Source: Brenneria bubanii
GTDB taxonomy: Bacteria; Pseudomonadota; Gammaproteobacteria; Enterobacterales; Enterobacteriaceae
Assembly: GCF_022378355.1 (NCBI RefSeq)
Contig: NZ_JAKMAJ010000005.1
Coordinates: forward strand, 245,082 to 309,081
Length of the DNA stretch: 64,000 nucleotides
Direction of reading: 5' to 3'
The translations under genes and the position numbers were made by a program. Numbering within the stretch: the stretch's first letter is position 1; each line of letters opens with the position of its first letter. The notes beneath the pieces are model-generated. The model searched no databases. It was not told the origin of the DNA and saw only the letters and a program-made list of their open reading frames with translations. Of this stretch, positions 35,143-49,927 are shown one piece after another.

Positions 35143-36107
35143 TTTATTGTCGCCAGAGACTGAAGAGTGCCCAAAACATAATTTCCTGTACGTCGCACAT
35201 TACCAGGCGCGGCAACCACACCGCTAACGGCGCTTCCGGTAAATGCCATTGCGCTATTAAGTGTATTGACCAACTGTTTCTGCAATTCTTTTTGAACAGG
35301 CTCAACAGGAAAACGCTTCGGATAGATTCCTGCACGAATCATCGCTTTAATTTCCTTATTGGAAATGCCAGGGTTTTGAGCTTTGATAATTTGCTCTGTA
35401 AGACGAGCGCGATCCTGACGCGGATAGGTTTTTAACCAGTCACGAACTTTCAGCGATGAAATAGATTTCATGGTGTTATATGTTCTTAATACCTCCCTCA
35501 GTGCCCCACCAGCTGCCGCAAGCGAGATCAAATCCAGAGCCGTTGAAGTCGCTATATACCAATCCTCTGAATCCAACCAGCTAACCGTTTGAGAATCTAA
35601 TAATCCAATATCTACTACGCGCAATGTACCGTTAATACATTGAGCCCCCGTCGCCATCGTGCCCGCATAAGCAAGAACAGCTAATGCACCACTGGTGCCA
35701 GCAGTGATAGGCATAGCCGAAGATCCGAAAATAAAAACAGCAGCAGTTAGTAACGAAGCGCCGCAGGATAAAGCCGTTGATGCAATCTCCCCCCCCAATG
35801 AAGGTGAAGATACAGCCTCTTTGATGCCTTTTTCCGTAAAGTGACTATTAAATTGAGGCACTTTGCTAACAACCACATGCGTTACCTGACTATGCGACGA
35901 ATTGGCATAACGACGAGAAGGTCGAACCAGAAAGCTGCGGACGCCATCATTGAAAATGATGCCGGCCTGATTGAACGTGCGATGGCAATCCATTGCCTGC
36001 CCCAGCGCTTTAAAATCAAAATCGGCACCGGCGCTATTTCCCATCCATCGGGAAAAATCGTAATTCATTAATCCTTGTTCAGCAGAATAATTCAGCACAG
36101 CCATCAT
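35139..36107 (-). CDS. Uncharacterised protein with hydrophobic centre, effector-like
   Basis: A 322-residue protein without a signal peptide. The N-terminal third is polar (NYDFSRWMGNSAGADFDFKA, VRSFLVRPSRRYANSS). Residues about 110-165 are hydrophobic and Gly/Ala-rich (STALSCGASLLTAAVFIFGS, GALAVLAYAGTMATG), and the C-terminal part is basic and helical (LKTYPRQDRARLTEQIIKAQNPGISNKEIKA). I recall similar proteins loosely labelled NAD synthetase near type VI secretion genes in enterobacteria, but no NAD synthetase motif is visible, so I do not use that name. GGAG lies before the double ATG at 36107/36104. It is coupled to the membrane protein that follows. Confidence 0.7.
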   Translation of the reverse strand: MMAVLNYSAEQGLMNYDFSRWMGNSAGADFDFKALGQAMDCHRTFNQAGIIFNDGVRSFLVRPSRRYANSSHSQVTHVVVSKVPQFNSHFTEKGIKEAVSSPSLGGEIASTALSCGASLLTAAVFIFGSSAMPITAGTSGALAVLAYAGTMATGAQCINGTLRVVDIGLLDSQTVSWLDSEDWYIATSTALDLISLAAAGGALREVLRTYNTMKSISSLKVRDWLKTYPRQDRARLTEQIIKAQNPGISNKEIKAMIRAGIYPKRFPVEPVQKELQKQLVNTLNSAMAFTGSAVSGVVAAPGNVRRTGNYVLGTLQSLATIK

Positions 36108-36288
36108 ATATCTCCATCCGTTGGCGAAATTAACGACAATCCATTCTCTTATTACTCGCAACAGATTTCAATATGCGAGGAAAAGGCCATGACCATTCAC
36201 TGGGTATCTCCTGCTGACGGCACGCGGCGGCGGAGCAAATAAATAGCCGTATTCGTCCGTCGCCACAGACTGGCGCAGTTCAACTCAT

Positions 36289-37725
36289 TTAATGGGTCTG
36301 GCCATTGCCAGCCAATAGTTTATAAATGGTATCCGGCGTATATTTATCATCCTGGAAATAAATCACCCAGTCGGAAATCAAGCTCAAGTCGAGCGGGTAA
36401 ATGCCCCCCTCTTTCATCTTATCAATACGGAAAGGATGGTTTATTAATTTTCCGGTAAAGGCATCGCCGTTCAGCGACTCAGGGATAAACCACATATGCT
36501 CACGCTCGCCTTCGCCCGGTTTGCCGTAGGGAATTCCGCATTTGACCAGAAAGCGCCATTCGCTTTCCTGCTGCGGCTCGGCTGTTTTATTTAGCAATTT
36601 TGCAAAAAAGCCTTTTTTAACCGGCTCCGCGGGCACCGCATAGTTTTCGAACATCCGGCCAAAGTAATGCCAACGTAGCTTAGCTTTGCGCGACATTTCA
36701 TACGTTTCGGCGTTTGTTCGCCAGAACATGATGGCATTCTGCTCTTCAAATCCCTTGAAGAAGGTCTCCAGCAGCGAATTTTCTTCCGTTACGCGAAACA
36801 ACATGCAGGATGGCGTCTGATGAACCTCGTCACGATCGGCCCGATCGCCAAGAAATTCGCCTGCAGGCGTATCGGTCAGATCGTAATGCATCTCTTCAAG
36901 CGGTTTAAGCTGATCGACCGGTATGGATCGATTGACGTGCCGCAGGCCTTCTTCAAAAGGCAGCGCCACCACGTATTCGTAGCCAGCCTGCGTTTGCCCA
37001 CACAGAATAGGCTTGTTAAACACTATTTGGCGATTTTCAATACAATTATTAGCGAAGTTTCTGAACAGTTCGGGAATACCGTAATAGGAGTTCAGCGTAT
37101 GTGGAATAACCAGCTCCACTTCGGTTATGCCGCAACGGCTAAGCCCGTGGGTATGGAACCAAAAGGTGGTCGGTGGATTATTGTCCGGATCGTAAATGGC
37201 GTGGATCGTATAGAGGCTCTCCACTTCCGGCAGTACGTCGTCTTCCAGTTGGAAGCGCAGCCATTCAGGCGTAAACGCTTTGTCGGCGGCGGAAACATCA
37301 ATACCAAGTAATAAGTCAGGCGCCAACAGATGCAGCATTCTCAGTTGATAACGGTAGGCGATCAGCGGATGCTGTTCGAAAAAGCACTCCACAAACACGA
37401 CCTGCGGCGAAGCATTGACTGCAGCCAGCAGCTCAGGCGAAAGAGGATCGGTTGAGTAATATGGATTAACGACTTCGTCTTCTAAACGATCCATAATTTG
37501 AATACGAAACGTTAAAGTATCATCGCCATGGCGACAGGTATAAACAAAGCCGCCCTGTTGGTCTTCCGCGTAGCTCACCTCACCATCGGTAAAGAAACGC
37601 TGCGCCTCCAGGTTATTTTCCAGCAATCGGTAATTCAGCGTTTCAGAATGAAAAACAACCATGGTTGAGGGCGAGGCCTTACCTTTTCCTGCGGCGATAT
37701 CCAAATACTGTTGCTTGTTGTCCAT
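36289..37725 (-). CDS. DUF4026/DUF2314 domain protein
   Basis: A 478-residue cytoplasmic protein. The N-terminal 350 residues resemble the DUF4026 family, rich in aromatic and acidic residues. The C-terminal about 80 residues read like DUF2314 (REHMWFIPESLNGDAFTGKL, INHPFRIDKMKEGG, ISDWVIYFQDD), a small domain often at the end of such proteins. The ATG at 37725 is chosen; an upstream in-frame ATG at 37797 adds 24 residues. No catalytic motif is evident. It is an isolated gene between the effector-like pair and the DUF3592 gene. Function unknown. Confidence 0.75.
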   Translation of the reverse strand: MDNKQQYLDIAAGKGKASPSTMVVFHSETLNYRLLENNLEAQRFFTDGEVSYAEDQQGGFVYTCRHGDDTLTFRIQIMDRLEDEVVNPYYSTDPLSPELLAAVNASPQVVFVECFFEQHPLIAYRYQLRMLHLLAPDLLLGIDVSAADKAFTPEWLRFQLEDDVLPEVESLYTIHAIYDPDNNPPTTFWFHTHGLSRCGITEVELVIPHTLNSYYGIPELFRNFANNCIENRQIVFNKPILCGQTQAGYEYVVALPFEEGLRHVNRSIPVDQLKPLEEMHYDLTDTPAGEFLGDRADRDEVHQTPSCMLFRVTEENSLLETFFKGFEEQNAIMFWRTNAETYEMSRKAKLRWHYFGRMFENYAVPAEPVKKGFFAKLLNKTAEPQQESEWRFLVKCGIPYGKPGEGEREHMWFIPESLNGDAFTGKLINHPFRIDKMKEGGIYPLDLSLISDWVIYFQDDKYTPDTIYKLLAGNGQTH

Positions 37726-37914
37726 AATGATCTGTTTTGATAAAACTGAAATTAGCGGACATTCTAACATGTTAATAGTGCTATAAACGCCCAGCAACTA
37801 CCGGAAAAGAGCCCTTGGATAAAAGCGCTTTTTTTCACAAAATCCCGCCTGAATCCACACAGGAAGGACTCATGAAGAAAACAGAGCATTTAAAACAAGG
37901 ATCGTCGGCTAAAT

Positions 37915-38598
37915 ATGAAGAAAATACTAATGTGTTTTTTGGTGATCGGGATAATGATTTTGGGCGGAAGCGGCTACATTTTCATCAAGGATTACAGTTT
38001 CAAGCAGAATGCCGTCAGCACTAAAGGCATGATCATCGACCTTGTTCGCAGTACAAAGACCTCCTCGTCTTATTACCCCATCATCAATTTTTTTGTCTCT
38101 GATGGAAAAAAAATAACGTTTCGTTCCAACTTGGCCAGCACCAGCTATGCAGGCAGTGATGGTGAAACGGTTGAGGTACTGTACGATCCGGACAACCCGA
38201 GGAACGCCAAAATCAACCCCCAGTCGGCTTTTCTGTTTTATTTCGCTCCCTTTATAATGGCGCTCATGGGGCTGACCTTTATGCTTGCCGGGAGCCTGCC
38301 GCTTTATCTGATCCGCAGAAAACAAGCCATGAACGAAACGCTCAGGCATAGCGGCCAACCCATCACGGCGAAAATAACCGAAATAAAGCAAAACAGCATG
38401 CTGAAAGTGAACGGCGTTCACCCGTACCGGATCGTCGCCCAGTTTACCGACAGCGCCAAGCAGACGAAAACCTTTTATAGCGCCAACCTGTTTTATAATC
38501 CGGAGCACGCTATTCACCGCGATACCGTGACTGTTTACGTCGACAGGAACAACGAAAAGAAATATTACATGGATATTTCTTTTCTGCCCGCCAAATAA
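37915..38598 (+). CDS. DUF3592 membrane protein
   Basis: A 227-residue protein with a first membrane segment at residues 4-24 (LMCFLVIGIMILGGSGYIFI), an extracytoplasmic beta-rich DUF3592 region (SYYPIINFFVSDGKKITFRS, VEVLYDPDNPRNAKI), a second hydrophobic segment near residues 107-132, and a second similar beta-rich half ending VTVYVDRNNEKKYYMDI. Family function is unknown. It is the only plus-strand gene in the 34.5-38.6 kb insert and is convergent with glmS. Confidence 0.83.
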   Translation: MKKILMCFLVIGIMILGGSGYIFIKDYSFKQNAVSTKGMIIDLVRSTKTSSSYYPIINFFVSDGKKITFRSNLASTSYAGSDGETVEVLYDPDNPRNAKINPQSAFLFYFAPFIMALMGLTFMLAGSLPLYLIRRKQAMNETLRHSGQPITAKITEIKQNSMLKVNGVHPYRIVAQFTDSAKQTKTFYSANLFYNPEHAIHRDTVTVYVDRNNEKKYYMDISFLPAK

Positions 38599-38610
38599 GT
38601 TATCAAGCCA

Positions 38611-38641
38611 ATAAAAAAGTCCGGCAATACCTTGCCGGACT
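38611..38641 (-). terminator. Intrinsic terminator after glmS
   Basis: Perfect 10-bp stem AGTCCGGCAA/TTGCCGGACT with a 4-base loop at 38618-38641. On the minus strand it is followed by TTTTTTATT. It ends the glmUS transcript. The plus strand lacks a T-run, so the DUF3592 gene is less well served. Confidence 0.9.
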
Positions 38642-38668
38642 CCATATGATGCGTTGTCGCTTTTCGCT

Positions 38669-40498
38669 TTATTCCACCGTCACCGACTTGGCCAAGTTGC
38701 GCGGCTGATCGACATCGGTGCCTTTAATCAGCGCGACATGGTAAGCCAGCAATTGCAGCGGCACCGTATAGAAAATCGGCGCTATCACCTCTTCAATATG
38801 GGGCAGCGGAATAATTTTCATATTTTCGCTACTGGTGAAACCGGCATCTTCGTCGGCAAAGACGTAAAGCTCGCCGCCGCGAGCGCGAACCTCTTCGATA
38901 TTGGATTTCAGTTTCTCCAACAGCTCATTATTGGGCGCCACCACCACGACCGGCATATCCGCGTCAATCAACGCCAACGGACCATGCTTCAGCTCACCGG
39001 CGGCATAGGCCTCAGCATGAATATAAGAGATTTCTTTCAGCTTCAGCGCCCCTTCCATGGCGATAGGGTACTGATCGCCACGTCCCAGGAACAACGCATG
39101 ATGCTTATCGGAGAAACCTTCGGCCAGAGATTCGATGAGTTTATCCTGCGACAGCATTTGCTCAATACGCGCTGGTAATGCCTGCAGACCATGCACAATA
39201 CCCTGTTCAACCTGAGCGTCCATGCCACGCAGTCGGCCGATACGCGCCACCAGCATCAAGAGTACGGTCAGTTGGGTGGTAAAGGCTTTGGTGGAAGCTA
39301 CGCCGATTTCAACGCCAGCCTTGGTCATCAAGGAAAGATCCGACTCACGTACCAGCGAGGATCCCGCCACGTTACAAATAGCCAATGAGCCCAGATAACC
39401 CAGCTCTTTGGATAAACGCAGCGCCGCCAGCGTATCGGCGGTTTCCCCCGACTGGGACAGGGTAATCATCAGGCTATTCTGCCGTACCGCCGGTTTGCGG
39501 TAACGAAACTCAGAGGCGATCTCCACATCACAGGGAACGCCAGCCAATGCTTCAAACCAATAGCGCGAAACCATACCGGAGTTGTACGAGGTTCCGCAGG
39601 CGATGATTTGCACGTGCTGTACTTGCGACAGCAGTTCATTCGCTTTCGGACCTAATTCAGAGAGATTAACCTCGCCCTGGCTGAAGCGCCCTTCAAGGGT
39701 GTTCTTAATCGCCATCGGCTGCTCATAGATCTCTTTTTGCATGTAATGACGGTAAGCGCCCTTGTCACCGGCATCATAATTAACTTTTGATTCAATCTCT
39801 TCGCGTTCGGCAAGGTTGCCGGCCTTATCGAATATGCGAACGTCGCGACGTGTGATTTCAGCGACATCGCCTTCCTCCAGGAAGATAAAACGGCGAGTAA
39901 CCGGCAACAGCGCCAACTGATCGGACGCAATGAAGTTTTCCCCCATCCCGCGTCCAATGACCAACGGGCTGCCGGAGCGGGCGGCAACCAATACGCCGGG
40001 ATCGCGGCTATCCAAAACCACCATGCCATAAGCGCCGCGCAGTTGCGGAATGACGCGCTTAACCACGTCAATCAGCGAACCGCCCTGTTTCTGCTCGAAA
40101 TGAACCAGGTGGGCAACTACCTCGGTATCGGTTTCCGAAACAAAGCGATAGCCGCGCTCGATCATCAATTCACGCAGCGGTTCATGGTTTTCAATAATAC
40201 CGTTGTGAACGATGATGATGTTTTCAGAAACATGGGGATGCGCATTGGCCTCTGAAGGTTCGCCGTGCGTTGCCCAACGGGTATGGGCAATGCCGGTGCC
40301 GCCATTCAGCGCATGTTCTTCGGCCGCCTGGGCCAGCATCTGCACCTTTCCCAAGCGCCGTAAACGGGCAACCTGTCCTTCACTATTCACCACTGCCAGA
40401 CCGGCAGAGTCATAGCCGCGGTATTCAAGACGGCGTAAACCTTCCAACAGGATTTCTGCGATATCACGTTGCGCAACTGCGCCTACAATTCCACACAT
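38669..40498 (-). CDS. glmS: Glutamine--fructose-6-phosphate aminotransferase GlmS
   Basis: A 609-residue cytoplasmic enzyme making glucosamine-6-phosphate from fructose-6-phosphate and glutamine, the first step to UDP-GlcNAc. The start at 40498 puts the catalytic Cys directly after the initiator Met (MCGIVGAV), as the N-terminal nucleophile glutaminase requires, and gives the E. coli length. The glutaminase domain (1-240) is followed by two SIS isomerase domains ([20 protein letters not shown]; the second ends in [11 protein letters not shown]). It is downstream of glmU with a 194-base leader. Confidence 0.97.
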   Translation of the reverse strand: MCGIVGAVAQRDIAEILLEGLRRLEYRGYDSAGLAVVNSEGQVARLRRLGKVQMLAQAAEEHALNGGTGIAHTRWATHGEPSEANAHPHVSENIIIVHNGIIENHEPLRELMIERGYRFVSETDTEVVAHLVHFEQKQGGSLIDVVKRVIPQLRGAYGMVVLDSRDPGVLVAARSGSPLVIGRGMGENFIASDQLALLPVTRRFIFLEEGDVAEITRRDVRIFDKAGNLAEREEIESKVNYDAGDKGAYRHYMQKEIYEQPMAIKNTLEGRFSQGEVNLSELGPKANELLSQVQHVQIIACGTSYNSGMVSRYWFEALAGVPCDVEIASEFRYRKPAVRQNSLMITLSQSGETADTLAALRLSKELGYLGSLAICNVAGSSLVRESDLSLMTKAGVEIGVASTKAFTTQLTVLLMLVARIGRLRGMDAQVEQGIVHGLQALPARIEQMLSQDKLIESLAEGFSDKHHALFLGRGDQYPIAMEGALKLKEISYIHAEAYAAGELKHGPLALIDADMPVVVVAPNNELLEKLKSNIEEVRARGGELYVFADEDAGFTSSENMKIIPLPHIEEVIAPIFYTVPLQLLAYHVALIKGTDVDQPRNLAKSVTVE

Positions 40499-40692
40499 CG
40501 ATTGTATTCCTATATAAGTGACATATTGTGTCACCAGGGATGTCTTTGACCTGATTGTTCCGGTTTTTTCCGGATTCCCCGAGCCTTGTAGAGAGTTGGG
40601 GATTATTATGTTTTGCCGTGAGTTTTTACTGATAGATCATCAAAACGCAGGGCAAAACAGCCTCCGCTATCCGCGAAGGCTGATTAATATCA
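40499..40692 (-). promoter_or_regulatory. glmU-glmS intergenic leader
   Basis: In E. coli the glmS leader between glmU and glmS folds over the ribosome binding site and is opened by the small RNA GlmZ. Here the leader keeps hairpins: GTGACA/TGTCAC (40518-40534) just before the AGGA site, and CCGG-T6-CCGG (40559-40572). The same control is plausible; GlmZ pairing was not tested. Confidence 0.4.
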
Positions 40693-42063
40693 TTATTTTT
40701 TCTTCACCGGTCGTTGCCAGCCCGCTTTATGATTCTGCTCTTTACGGTTATAGACCAGCTCCGCGCCAGCGACGTCTTTCATCACCGTCGTGCCGGCGGC
40801 GATAGTCGCGCCTGCCGCCACCTTAACCGGCGCCACCAGTTGGGTATCGGATCCAACGAACACATCATCGCCGATGATCGTTTTATGCTTGTTGACCCCG
40901 TCGTAATTACAGGTAATGGTTCCGGCGCCAATATTGACTCCGGCACCAATATCCGCGTCCCCGAGATAACTCAGATGACCGGCCTTCGAACCTTTACCGA
41001 GGCGCGTTTTTTTCAACTCAACAAAGTTGCCGACGTGAGCCCCTTCTTCCAGCGCGGCGCCGGGACGCAGACGGGCGAACGGCCCGATGGTACAGTTGGC
41101 TTCCAGCGCCGCGTCTTCCAACACTGAGTATGGACTGATTTCACAATCATCACCAATGACACAGTTTTTAATCACGCAGCCCGCGCCGATTTTAACCCGA
41201 TGACCCAAGGCAACCTGACCTTCCAGCACCACGTTGGCATCAATAGTAACGTCGCGTCCGTGGCGTAATTCACCACGCAGATCAAAGCGGGACGGATCAA
41301 GCAACATGACGCCTTCCAGCAATAATCTTTCCGCCTGCTCACGCTGATAAACGCGTTCCAGGGACGAAAGTTGCAGACGATTATTCACCCCTTCCACTTC
41401 GCTCAGGCGCTCAGGATGCGCCGCAATCACGCTTTTCCCTTCCGTCGCGGCCAGCGCAATAATATCGGTGATGTAATACTCACCCTGGGAATTATCATTA
41501 TTCAATCGGCTTAACCAGCGCTTAAAATCGTTACCGTTGGCAACCAGGATTCCGGTATTGATTTCATTAATCTGACGTTGTTCATCGCTGGCGTCTTTAT
41601 GTTCCACAATCCCGACGACAGCGCCGTTTTCCCGTACGATACGTCCATAGCCAGACGGGTCGTCCAGCTTCACGGTCAATAATCCAATGCCGCCCTGCGG
41701 CTTAGCCCGCAACAGACGTTGCAACGTTGCCGGCGAAATTAACGGCACATCGCCGTACAACATGAGAATATCTTCATCATCGGCGAAATAGGGCGCCGCC
41801 TGTTGCATGGCGTGCCCCGTCCCCAACTGTTCTGCCTGTAACACCCAGTTCAATGCCTGATCGGACAACGTGTGCTTCAATAAGTCTCCCCCGTGCCCAT
41901 AAACCAGATGAACATGCTGTGCGCCGACGCTCATCGCCGCATCTATAACATGCTGAACCATCGGTTTACCCGCTAGCGGGTGCAAAACTTTAGGAAGATC
42001 GGAGTACATGCGGGTTCCTTTACCTGCTGCAAGGATAACCACACTCATAGCGCTGTTCGACAT
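40693..42063 (-). CDS. glmU: Bifunctional GlcNAc-1-P uridyltransferase / glucosamine-1-P acetyltransferase GlmU
   Basis: A 456-residue cytoplasmic enzyme. The N-terminal pyrophosphorylase domain has [20 protein letters not shown] and [11 protein letters not shown]. The C-terminal left-handed beta-helix acetyltransferase domain has hexapeptide repeats and the [17 protein letters not shown] active region. It makes UDP-GlcNAc for peptidoglycan and LPS. The ATG at 42063 has AGGA 5 bases upstream and gives the E. coli length; an ATG at 42069 is in frame. It is followed by glmS and preceded by the atp terminator. Confidence 0.97.
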   Translation of the reverse strand: MSNSAMSVVILAAGKGTRMYSDLPKVLHPLAGKPMVQHVIDAAMSVGAQHVHLVYGHGGDLLKHTLSDQALNWVLQAEQLGTGHAMQQAAPYFADDEDILMLYGDVPLISPATLQRLLRAKPQGGIGLLTVKLDDPSGYGRIVRENGAVVGIVEHKDASDEQRQINEINTGILVANGNDFKRWLSRLNNDNSQGEYYITDIIALAATEGKSVIAAHPERLSEVEGVNNRLQLSSLERVYQREQAERLLLEGVMLLDPSRFDLRGELRHGRDVTIDANVVLEGQVALGHRVKIGAGCVIKNCVIGDDCEISPYSVLEDAALEANCTIGPFARLRPGAALEEGAHVGNFVELKKTRLGKGSKAGHLSYLGDADIGAGVNIGAGTITCNYDGVNKHKTIIGDDVFVGSDTQLVAPVKVAAGATIAAGTTVMKDVAGAELVYNRKEQNHKAGWQRPVKKK

Positions 42064-42381
42064 AAGCATCCTGACGAAAACTGATTGGCAGACCACCAAA
42101 ATAGATGAACAAAAGTAAACCTGTTATAACACAGAATTACTACCTGTTTTTATTCGCGGCGGGCTTAACCCACCGGTCTTTCGCAAAGACATTACTCCCG
42201 CGACGAAAATGCTAGTTTACTGAAAACTATTCTGAACAGAGACCACCTTGCCCGTTTTTTGCTAAAAAATCGCACTACCGCTTTATTTATCGGTGGGGAT
42301 AACCTAGTCGGCTGACTCAAGACATAAAAAAAGCCAGTCAGTAAAATTAAACCGACTGGCTTTTTATCAAACGCTTATCTG
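42064..42381. other. atpC-glmU intergenic region with terminator
   Basis: 318 bases. The atpC terminator occupies 42325-42366: AAGCCAGTC/GACTGGCTT arms with A-run before and T-run after, giving termination on both strands. The remaining AT-rich part carries the glmU promoter. A NagC-type operator was not recognised with confidence. Confidence 0.75.
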
Positions 42382-42804
42382 TTACATCGCTTTTCGGGTC
42401 AGTTCGATAACGCGCAGTTTCGCAATTGCTTTCGACAGCTCGGCAGAAGCCTGAGCATAATCCACATCGGCATGCGAGTTACGGATATGCTCTTCAGCTT
42501 TGCGCTTCGCTTCCAACGCACGCGCTTCATCCAGATCCTGCCCACGGATGGCGGTATCTGACAGTACGGTAACCATGTTCGGCTGCACCTCAAGGACGCC
42601 GCCGGACAGGTAGATATACTCTTCTTCACCGTGCTGTTTAACAATACGAACCATACCGGGCTTAATGGCAGTGAGCAGAGGGGCATGTCCTGGATAAATA
42701 CCCAGTTCGCCTTCGCTCCCCGTTACCTGGATTTTCTGCACCAGGCCAGAGAACATTTCCTGTTCCGCACTAACGACATCCAGATGGTAAGTCATAGCAG
42801 CCAT
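42382..42804 (-). CDS. atpC: ATP synthase epsilon subunit
   Basis: A 140-residue subunit of the F1 central stalk that couples rotation and restrains ATP hydrolysis. It matches E. coli AtpC throughout ([17 protein letters not shown] near the start, [15 protein letters not shown] at the end), with one extra N-terminal residue. Last gene of the atp operon, 19 bases after atpD and before a strong bidirectional terminator. Confidence 0.98.
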   Translation of the reverse strand: MAAMTYHLDVVSAEQEMFSGLVQKIQVTGSEGELGIYPGHAPLLTAIKPGMVRIVKQHGEEEYIYLSGGVLEVQPNMVTVLSDTAIRGQDLDEARALEAKRKAEEHIRNSHADVDYAQASAELSKAIAKLRVIELTRKAM

Positions 42805-42823
42805 ATCACCCTCCTACAAGGCG

Positions 42824-45117
<2,294 letters not shown>

Positions 45118-45169
45118 CTTTGCTTCTCCTCAAAGCCTTGCGGCCTGCTTTACAGCAGGCCACCGGGCG

Positions 45170-46711
45170 TTACCAGGACTGGGTTGCTTTAAAAGTATCA
45201 AGGATGCCTTTCAACTTACCCTCGATCTCATCGTTATAAGCGCCAGCCTGGTCGATTTGTTGCAGAAGTTCGCCATGTTCGCGGTCGGCATACGCCAGCA
45301 GCGCCGCTTCAAAGCTACCGATTTTCGCCAGATCAACGTCTTCCAGATAACCACGTTCCGCGGCAAACAGCACCAGAGACTGCTGCGCAACCGACATCGG
45401 CGCATACTGTTTCTGTTTCAGCAATTCAGTCACTTTCTGACCGTGGCTCAACTGTTTACGAGTAGCATCATCCAAATCGGATGCAAACTGAGAAAACGCC
45501 GCCAATTCACGATACTGCGCCAGCGCGGTACGAATACCTCCGGACAGTTTTTTCATGATCTTGGTCTGTGCGGCGCCACCAACACGGGAAACGGAAATCC
45601 CCGGGTTAACCGCAGGACGAATACCGGCGTTGAACAGGTTGGACTCCAGGAAGATCTGACCATCGGTAATCGAAATCACGTTGGTCGGAACGAACGCGGA
45701 AACGTCGCCAGCCTGAGTTTCAATGATCGGCAACGCGGTCAATGAACCTGTTTTCCCTTTGACTTCCCCCTTGGTAAGCGCTTCAACGTAGTCAGCGTTT
45801 ACACGCGCAGCACGTTCCAGCAGGCGGGAGTGGAGATAGAACACATCGCCTGGGAATGCTTCACGGCCCGGCGGACGGCGCAGCAGCAGGGAAATCTGAC
45901 GATAAGCAACGGCCTGTTTGGACAGGTCATCATAAATAATCAGCGCATCTTCACCACGGTCACGGAAGTATTCCCCCATGGCGCATCCGGCATACGGCGC
46001 CAGGTACTGCAGAGCGGCGGATTCCGACGCGGTAGCAACCACGACGATGGTATTTTCCAGCGCGCCGTGCTCTTCCAGTTTGCGCACCACGTTGGAAATA
46101 GTGGAGGCTTTCTGGCCGATAGCGACGTAGACGCACTTAATGCCTGAATCGCGCTGGTTGATGATGGCATCAACAGCCAATGCGGTTTTACCCGTCTGAC
46201 GGTCGCCGATGATCAACTCACGCTGACCACGGCCGATCGGGATCATGGCATCGACGGATTTATACCCGGTCTGAACCGGCTGATCGACGGATTGACGTTC
46301 GATAACGCCTGGCGCAATGGCTTCAACAGCGGAGAAACCATCGTGATCCAGAGGACCTTTACCATCAATTGGCGCGCCCAGCGTGTTCACCACTCGACCC
46401 AGCAAACCGCGGCCGACTGGCACTTCAAGAATACGGCCGGTGCATTTTACCTTCATGCCTTCAGCCAGGTCCGAATACGGCCCCATAACCACCGCACCAA
46501 CGGAGTCGCGCTCCAGGTTTAGTGCAATCCCGTAACGGTTGCCCGGCAGGGAAATCATTTCCCCCTGCATAACATCGGCAAGACCGTGAATACGGATGAT
46601 TCCGTCACTAACGGAAACAATAGTACCTTCATTGTGAGCTTCGCTCACTACATTGAACTGAGCAATGCGCTGCTTGATCAGTTCGCTGATTTCGGTGGAA
46701 TTCAGTTGCAT
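45170..46711 (-). CDS. atpA: ATP synthase alpha subunit
   Basis: A 513-residue F1 subunit, the same length as in E. coli. The non-catalytic nucleotide site has Walker A GDRQTGKT at residues 169-176. N-terminal [20 protein letters not shown] is the segment that binds the delta subunit. Gap of 12 bases after atpH. Confidence 0.98.
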   Translation of the reverse strand: MQLNSTEISELIKQRIAQFNVVSEAHNEGTIVSVSDGIIRIHGLADVMQGEMISLPGNRYGIALNLERDSVGAVVMGPYSDLAEGMKVKCTGRILEVPVGRGLLGRVVNTLGAPIDGKGPLDHDGFSAVEAIAPGVIERQSVDQPVQTGYKSVDAMIPIGRGQRELIIGDRQTGKTALAVDAIINQRDSGIKCVYVAIGQKASTISNVVRKLEEHGALENTIVVVATASESAALQYLAPYAGCAMGEYFRDRGEDALIIYDDLSKQAVAYRQISLLLRRPPGREAFPGDVFYLHSRLLERAARVNADYVEALTKGEVKGKTGSLTALPIIETQAGDVSAFVPTNVISITDGQIFLESNLFNAGIRPAVNPGISVSRVGGAAQTKIMKKLSGGIRTALAQYRELAAFSQFASDLDDATRKQLSHGQKVTELLKQKQYAPMSVAQQSLVLFAAERGYLEDVDLAKIGSFEAALLAYADREHGELLQQIDQAGAYNDEIEGKLKGILDTFKATQSW

Positions 46712-46723
46712 GCTCCAGTCCCC

Positions 46724-47257
46724 TTAAGACTGCAAGACGTCTGCCAGACGTTCCAGACGACCGCGAATGCTGCCATCTATCACCATGTCGCCCGCGCGGA
46801 TAATCACGCCGGCCATGACAGACTTATCAATTTTGCAATTCAGCTTCACTTTGCGTGACAGACGTTGTTCCATCGCAGCAGCGATCTTCGATAACTGCTG
46901 CTCACTCAACGCATTGGCAGAAACAACATCGACATCAACTGTCGAATCCTGAGCTGCCCTCAGTTGAATAAATTGTTCCAGAACTTCGGGAAGCACCGGT
47001 AAACGTCCGTTTTCGGCCATAACCTTAATCAGGTTCTGACCGGCTTCATCAAGTTGATCACCACAAACGGCAACGAAAGTATTCGCCAGCTTCGTCGGTG
47101 CGATAGCACCGGACAACAGTTCTGAAATCTCTTCATTGCTCGCTACTTCAGCCATAAACGCCAACATGCTCTGCCAGCGTTCAACGGCCTGATTCTCAAC
47201 CGCAAAGTCAAAAGCTGCTTTGGCGTAGGGGCGAGCTACCGTGATAAATTCAGACAT
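46724..47257 (-). CDS. atpH: ATP synthase delta subunit
   Basis: A 177-residue peripheral-stalk subunit joining F1 to the b dimer. N-terminal [17 protein letters not shown] and C-terminal [20 protein letters not shown] are the conserved family ends. It lies 14 bases after atpF and 12 before atpA. Confidence 0.98.
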   Translation of the reverse strand: MSEFITVARPYAKAAFDFAVENQAVERWQSMLAFMAEVASNEEISELLSGAIAPTKLANTFVAVCGDQLDEAGQNLIKVMAENGRLPVLPEVLEQFIQLRAAQDSTVDVDVVSANALSEQQLSKIAAAMEQRLSRKVKLNCKIDKSVMAGVIIRAGDMVIDGSIRGRLERLADVLQS

Positions 47258-47271
47258 CAGCCCCTCCCTCC

Positions 47272-47742
47272 TTACAGTTCAGCGACCAGTTTATCAACGA
47301 TGTCGCTGTTAGCAGCTTCATCCACGGAACGTTCAATAATCTTCTCGGCACCGGCAATAGCCAACATAGCGACTTGCTTACGCAACTCTTCACGAGCGCG
47401 TTTACGTTCAGCTTCAATTTCAGCCTGCGCCTGCGCCACAATTTTGTTACGTTCAGCTTCAGCTTCTACCTTAGCTTCGTCCAGGATTTGAGCGCGACGC
47501 TTGTTTGCCTGCTCAATGATGACCTGTGCATCCGCTTTAGCTTTTTTCAGTTGATCCGTTACATTGGCCTGCGCCAAGTTCAAATCTTTTTTGGCACGTT
47601 CAGCAGAAGACAGACCGTCAGCGATTTCTTTCTGACGTTTCTCGATAGCTGCCGTAATAGGCGGCCATACATACTTCATGCAGAACCAGACAAACAGGAC
47701 GAACGCTAAGGCCTGGCCGAGGATTGTTGCATTAATATTCAC
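47272..47742 (-). CDS. atpF: ATP synthase b subunit
   Basis: A 156-residue stator subunit. One N-terminal membrane span ([20 protein letters not shown]) is followed by a long charged coiled coil rich in Ala, Lys and Glu that dimerises. Length equals the E. coli protein. It follows atpE by 62 bases. Confidence 0.98.
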   Translation of the reverse strand: MNINATILGQALAFVLFVWFCMKYVWPPITAAIEKRQKEIADGLSSAERAKKDLNLAQANVTDQLKKAKADAQVIIEQANKRRAQILDEAKVEAEAERNKIVAQAQAEIEAERKRAREELRKQVAMLAIAGAEKIIERSVDEAANSDIVDKLVAEL

Positions 47743-47781
47743 AGCACAATGCCTCTTTCAAAGTTAAATAATTGATGTTCA

Positions 47782-48062
<281 letters not shown>

Positions 48063-48093
48063 TCAGTTAAAACGTTATTGTGTTGTAAGAAAA

Positions 48094-49303
<1,210 letters not shown>

Positions 49304-49927
49304 AACGTTTGCTTTCTCCGTACCTTTCAGAGGCATGCTGAAGACGTATAAAACTGCCTTTGAACGTCTGAGTCAAGCAGCAAAAAACGAGCAAATTATA
49401 CGGGTCACACCTGCGAATTCAATCGATAAGTAGCGAAAAGGTGAACAATTATTTAAATACCTTTCCAGAACCTCATTTTCGCTAATAACCAGAGTCGCAT
49501 CGATGTATTTCAATTAGTTTCTAAAGACGCGCAATCTGTGATACACCTCACATAAACGCCTTTTTTAACATTTTATAGCGGACAACATCATTTCCTGTCT
49601 TTAGCAAAGAAAGCTATTTATATTTATCAAATTCAAATAGTTAAAAAAATCTTTGTCAAAAATCCGCCATAAACACCGAACAAACCTTTTATTGACATTT
49701 TTTATACTTTTATTTCACTATTTTAACAAAAAAACGATGCGATTTTGTTAAAAAGACGACTTTTTCATCAGCGCCGATCCACCCATGAAAACAAATCTTT
49801 CAATGACAAAACAGGCATATGTGAAATATTGGTGATCGTTCCCCACCACCGCGCTCGTAACATAACCTGGTATGTGAATAACCGATAGCAGGATAATTAG
49901 TTATAAATTGTTTGATAAAGCGCAAAA
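49304..49927. other. rsmG-atpI intergenic region with atp operon promoter
   Basis: 624 bases, very AT-rich in 49500-49760, without a gene. All genes on both sides run leftward. In E. coli the main atp promoter lies in the corresponding gap. No terminator-like hairpin with a T-run was evident after rsmG. The long A/T tracts may bend DNA or bind nucleoid proteins. Confidence 0.5.

Noticed and set aside
37815-38024. 69-codon ORF overlapping the start of the DUF3592 gene
   Set aside because: It overlaps the well-supported DUF3592 frame out of phase and shows no recognisable domain.
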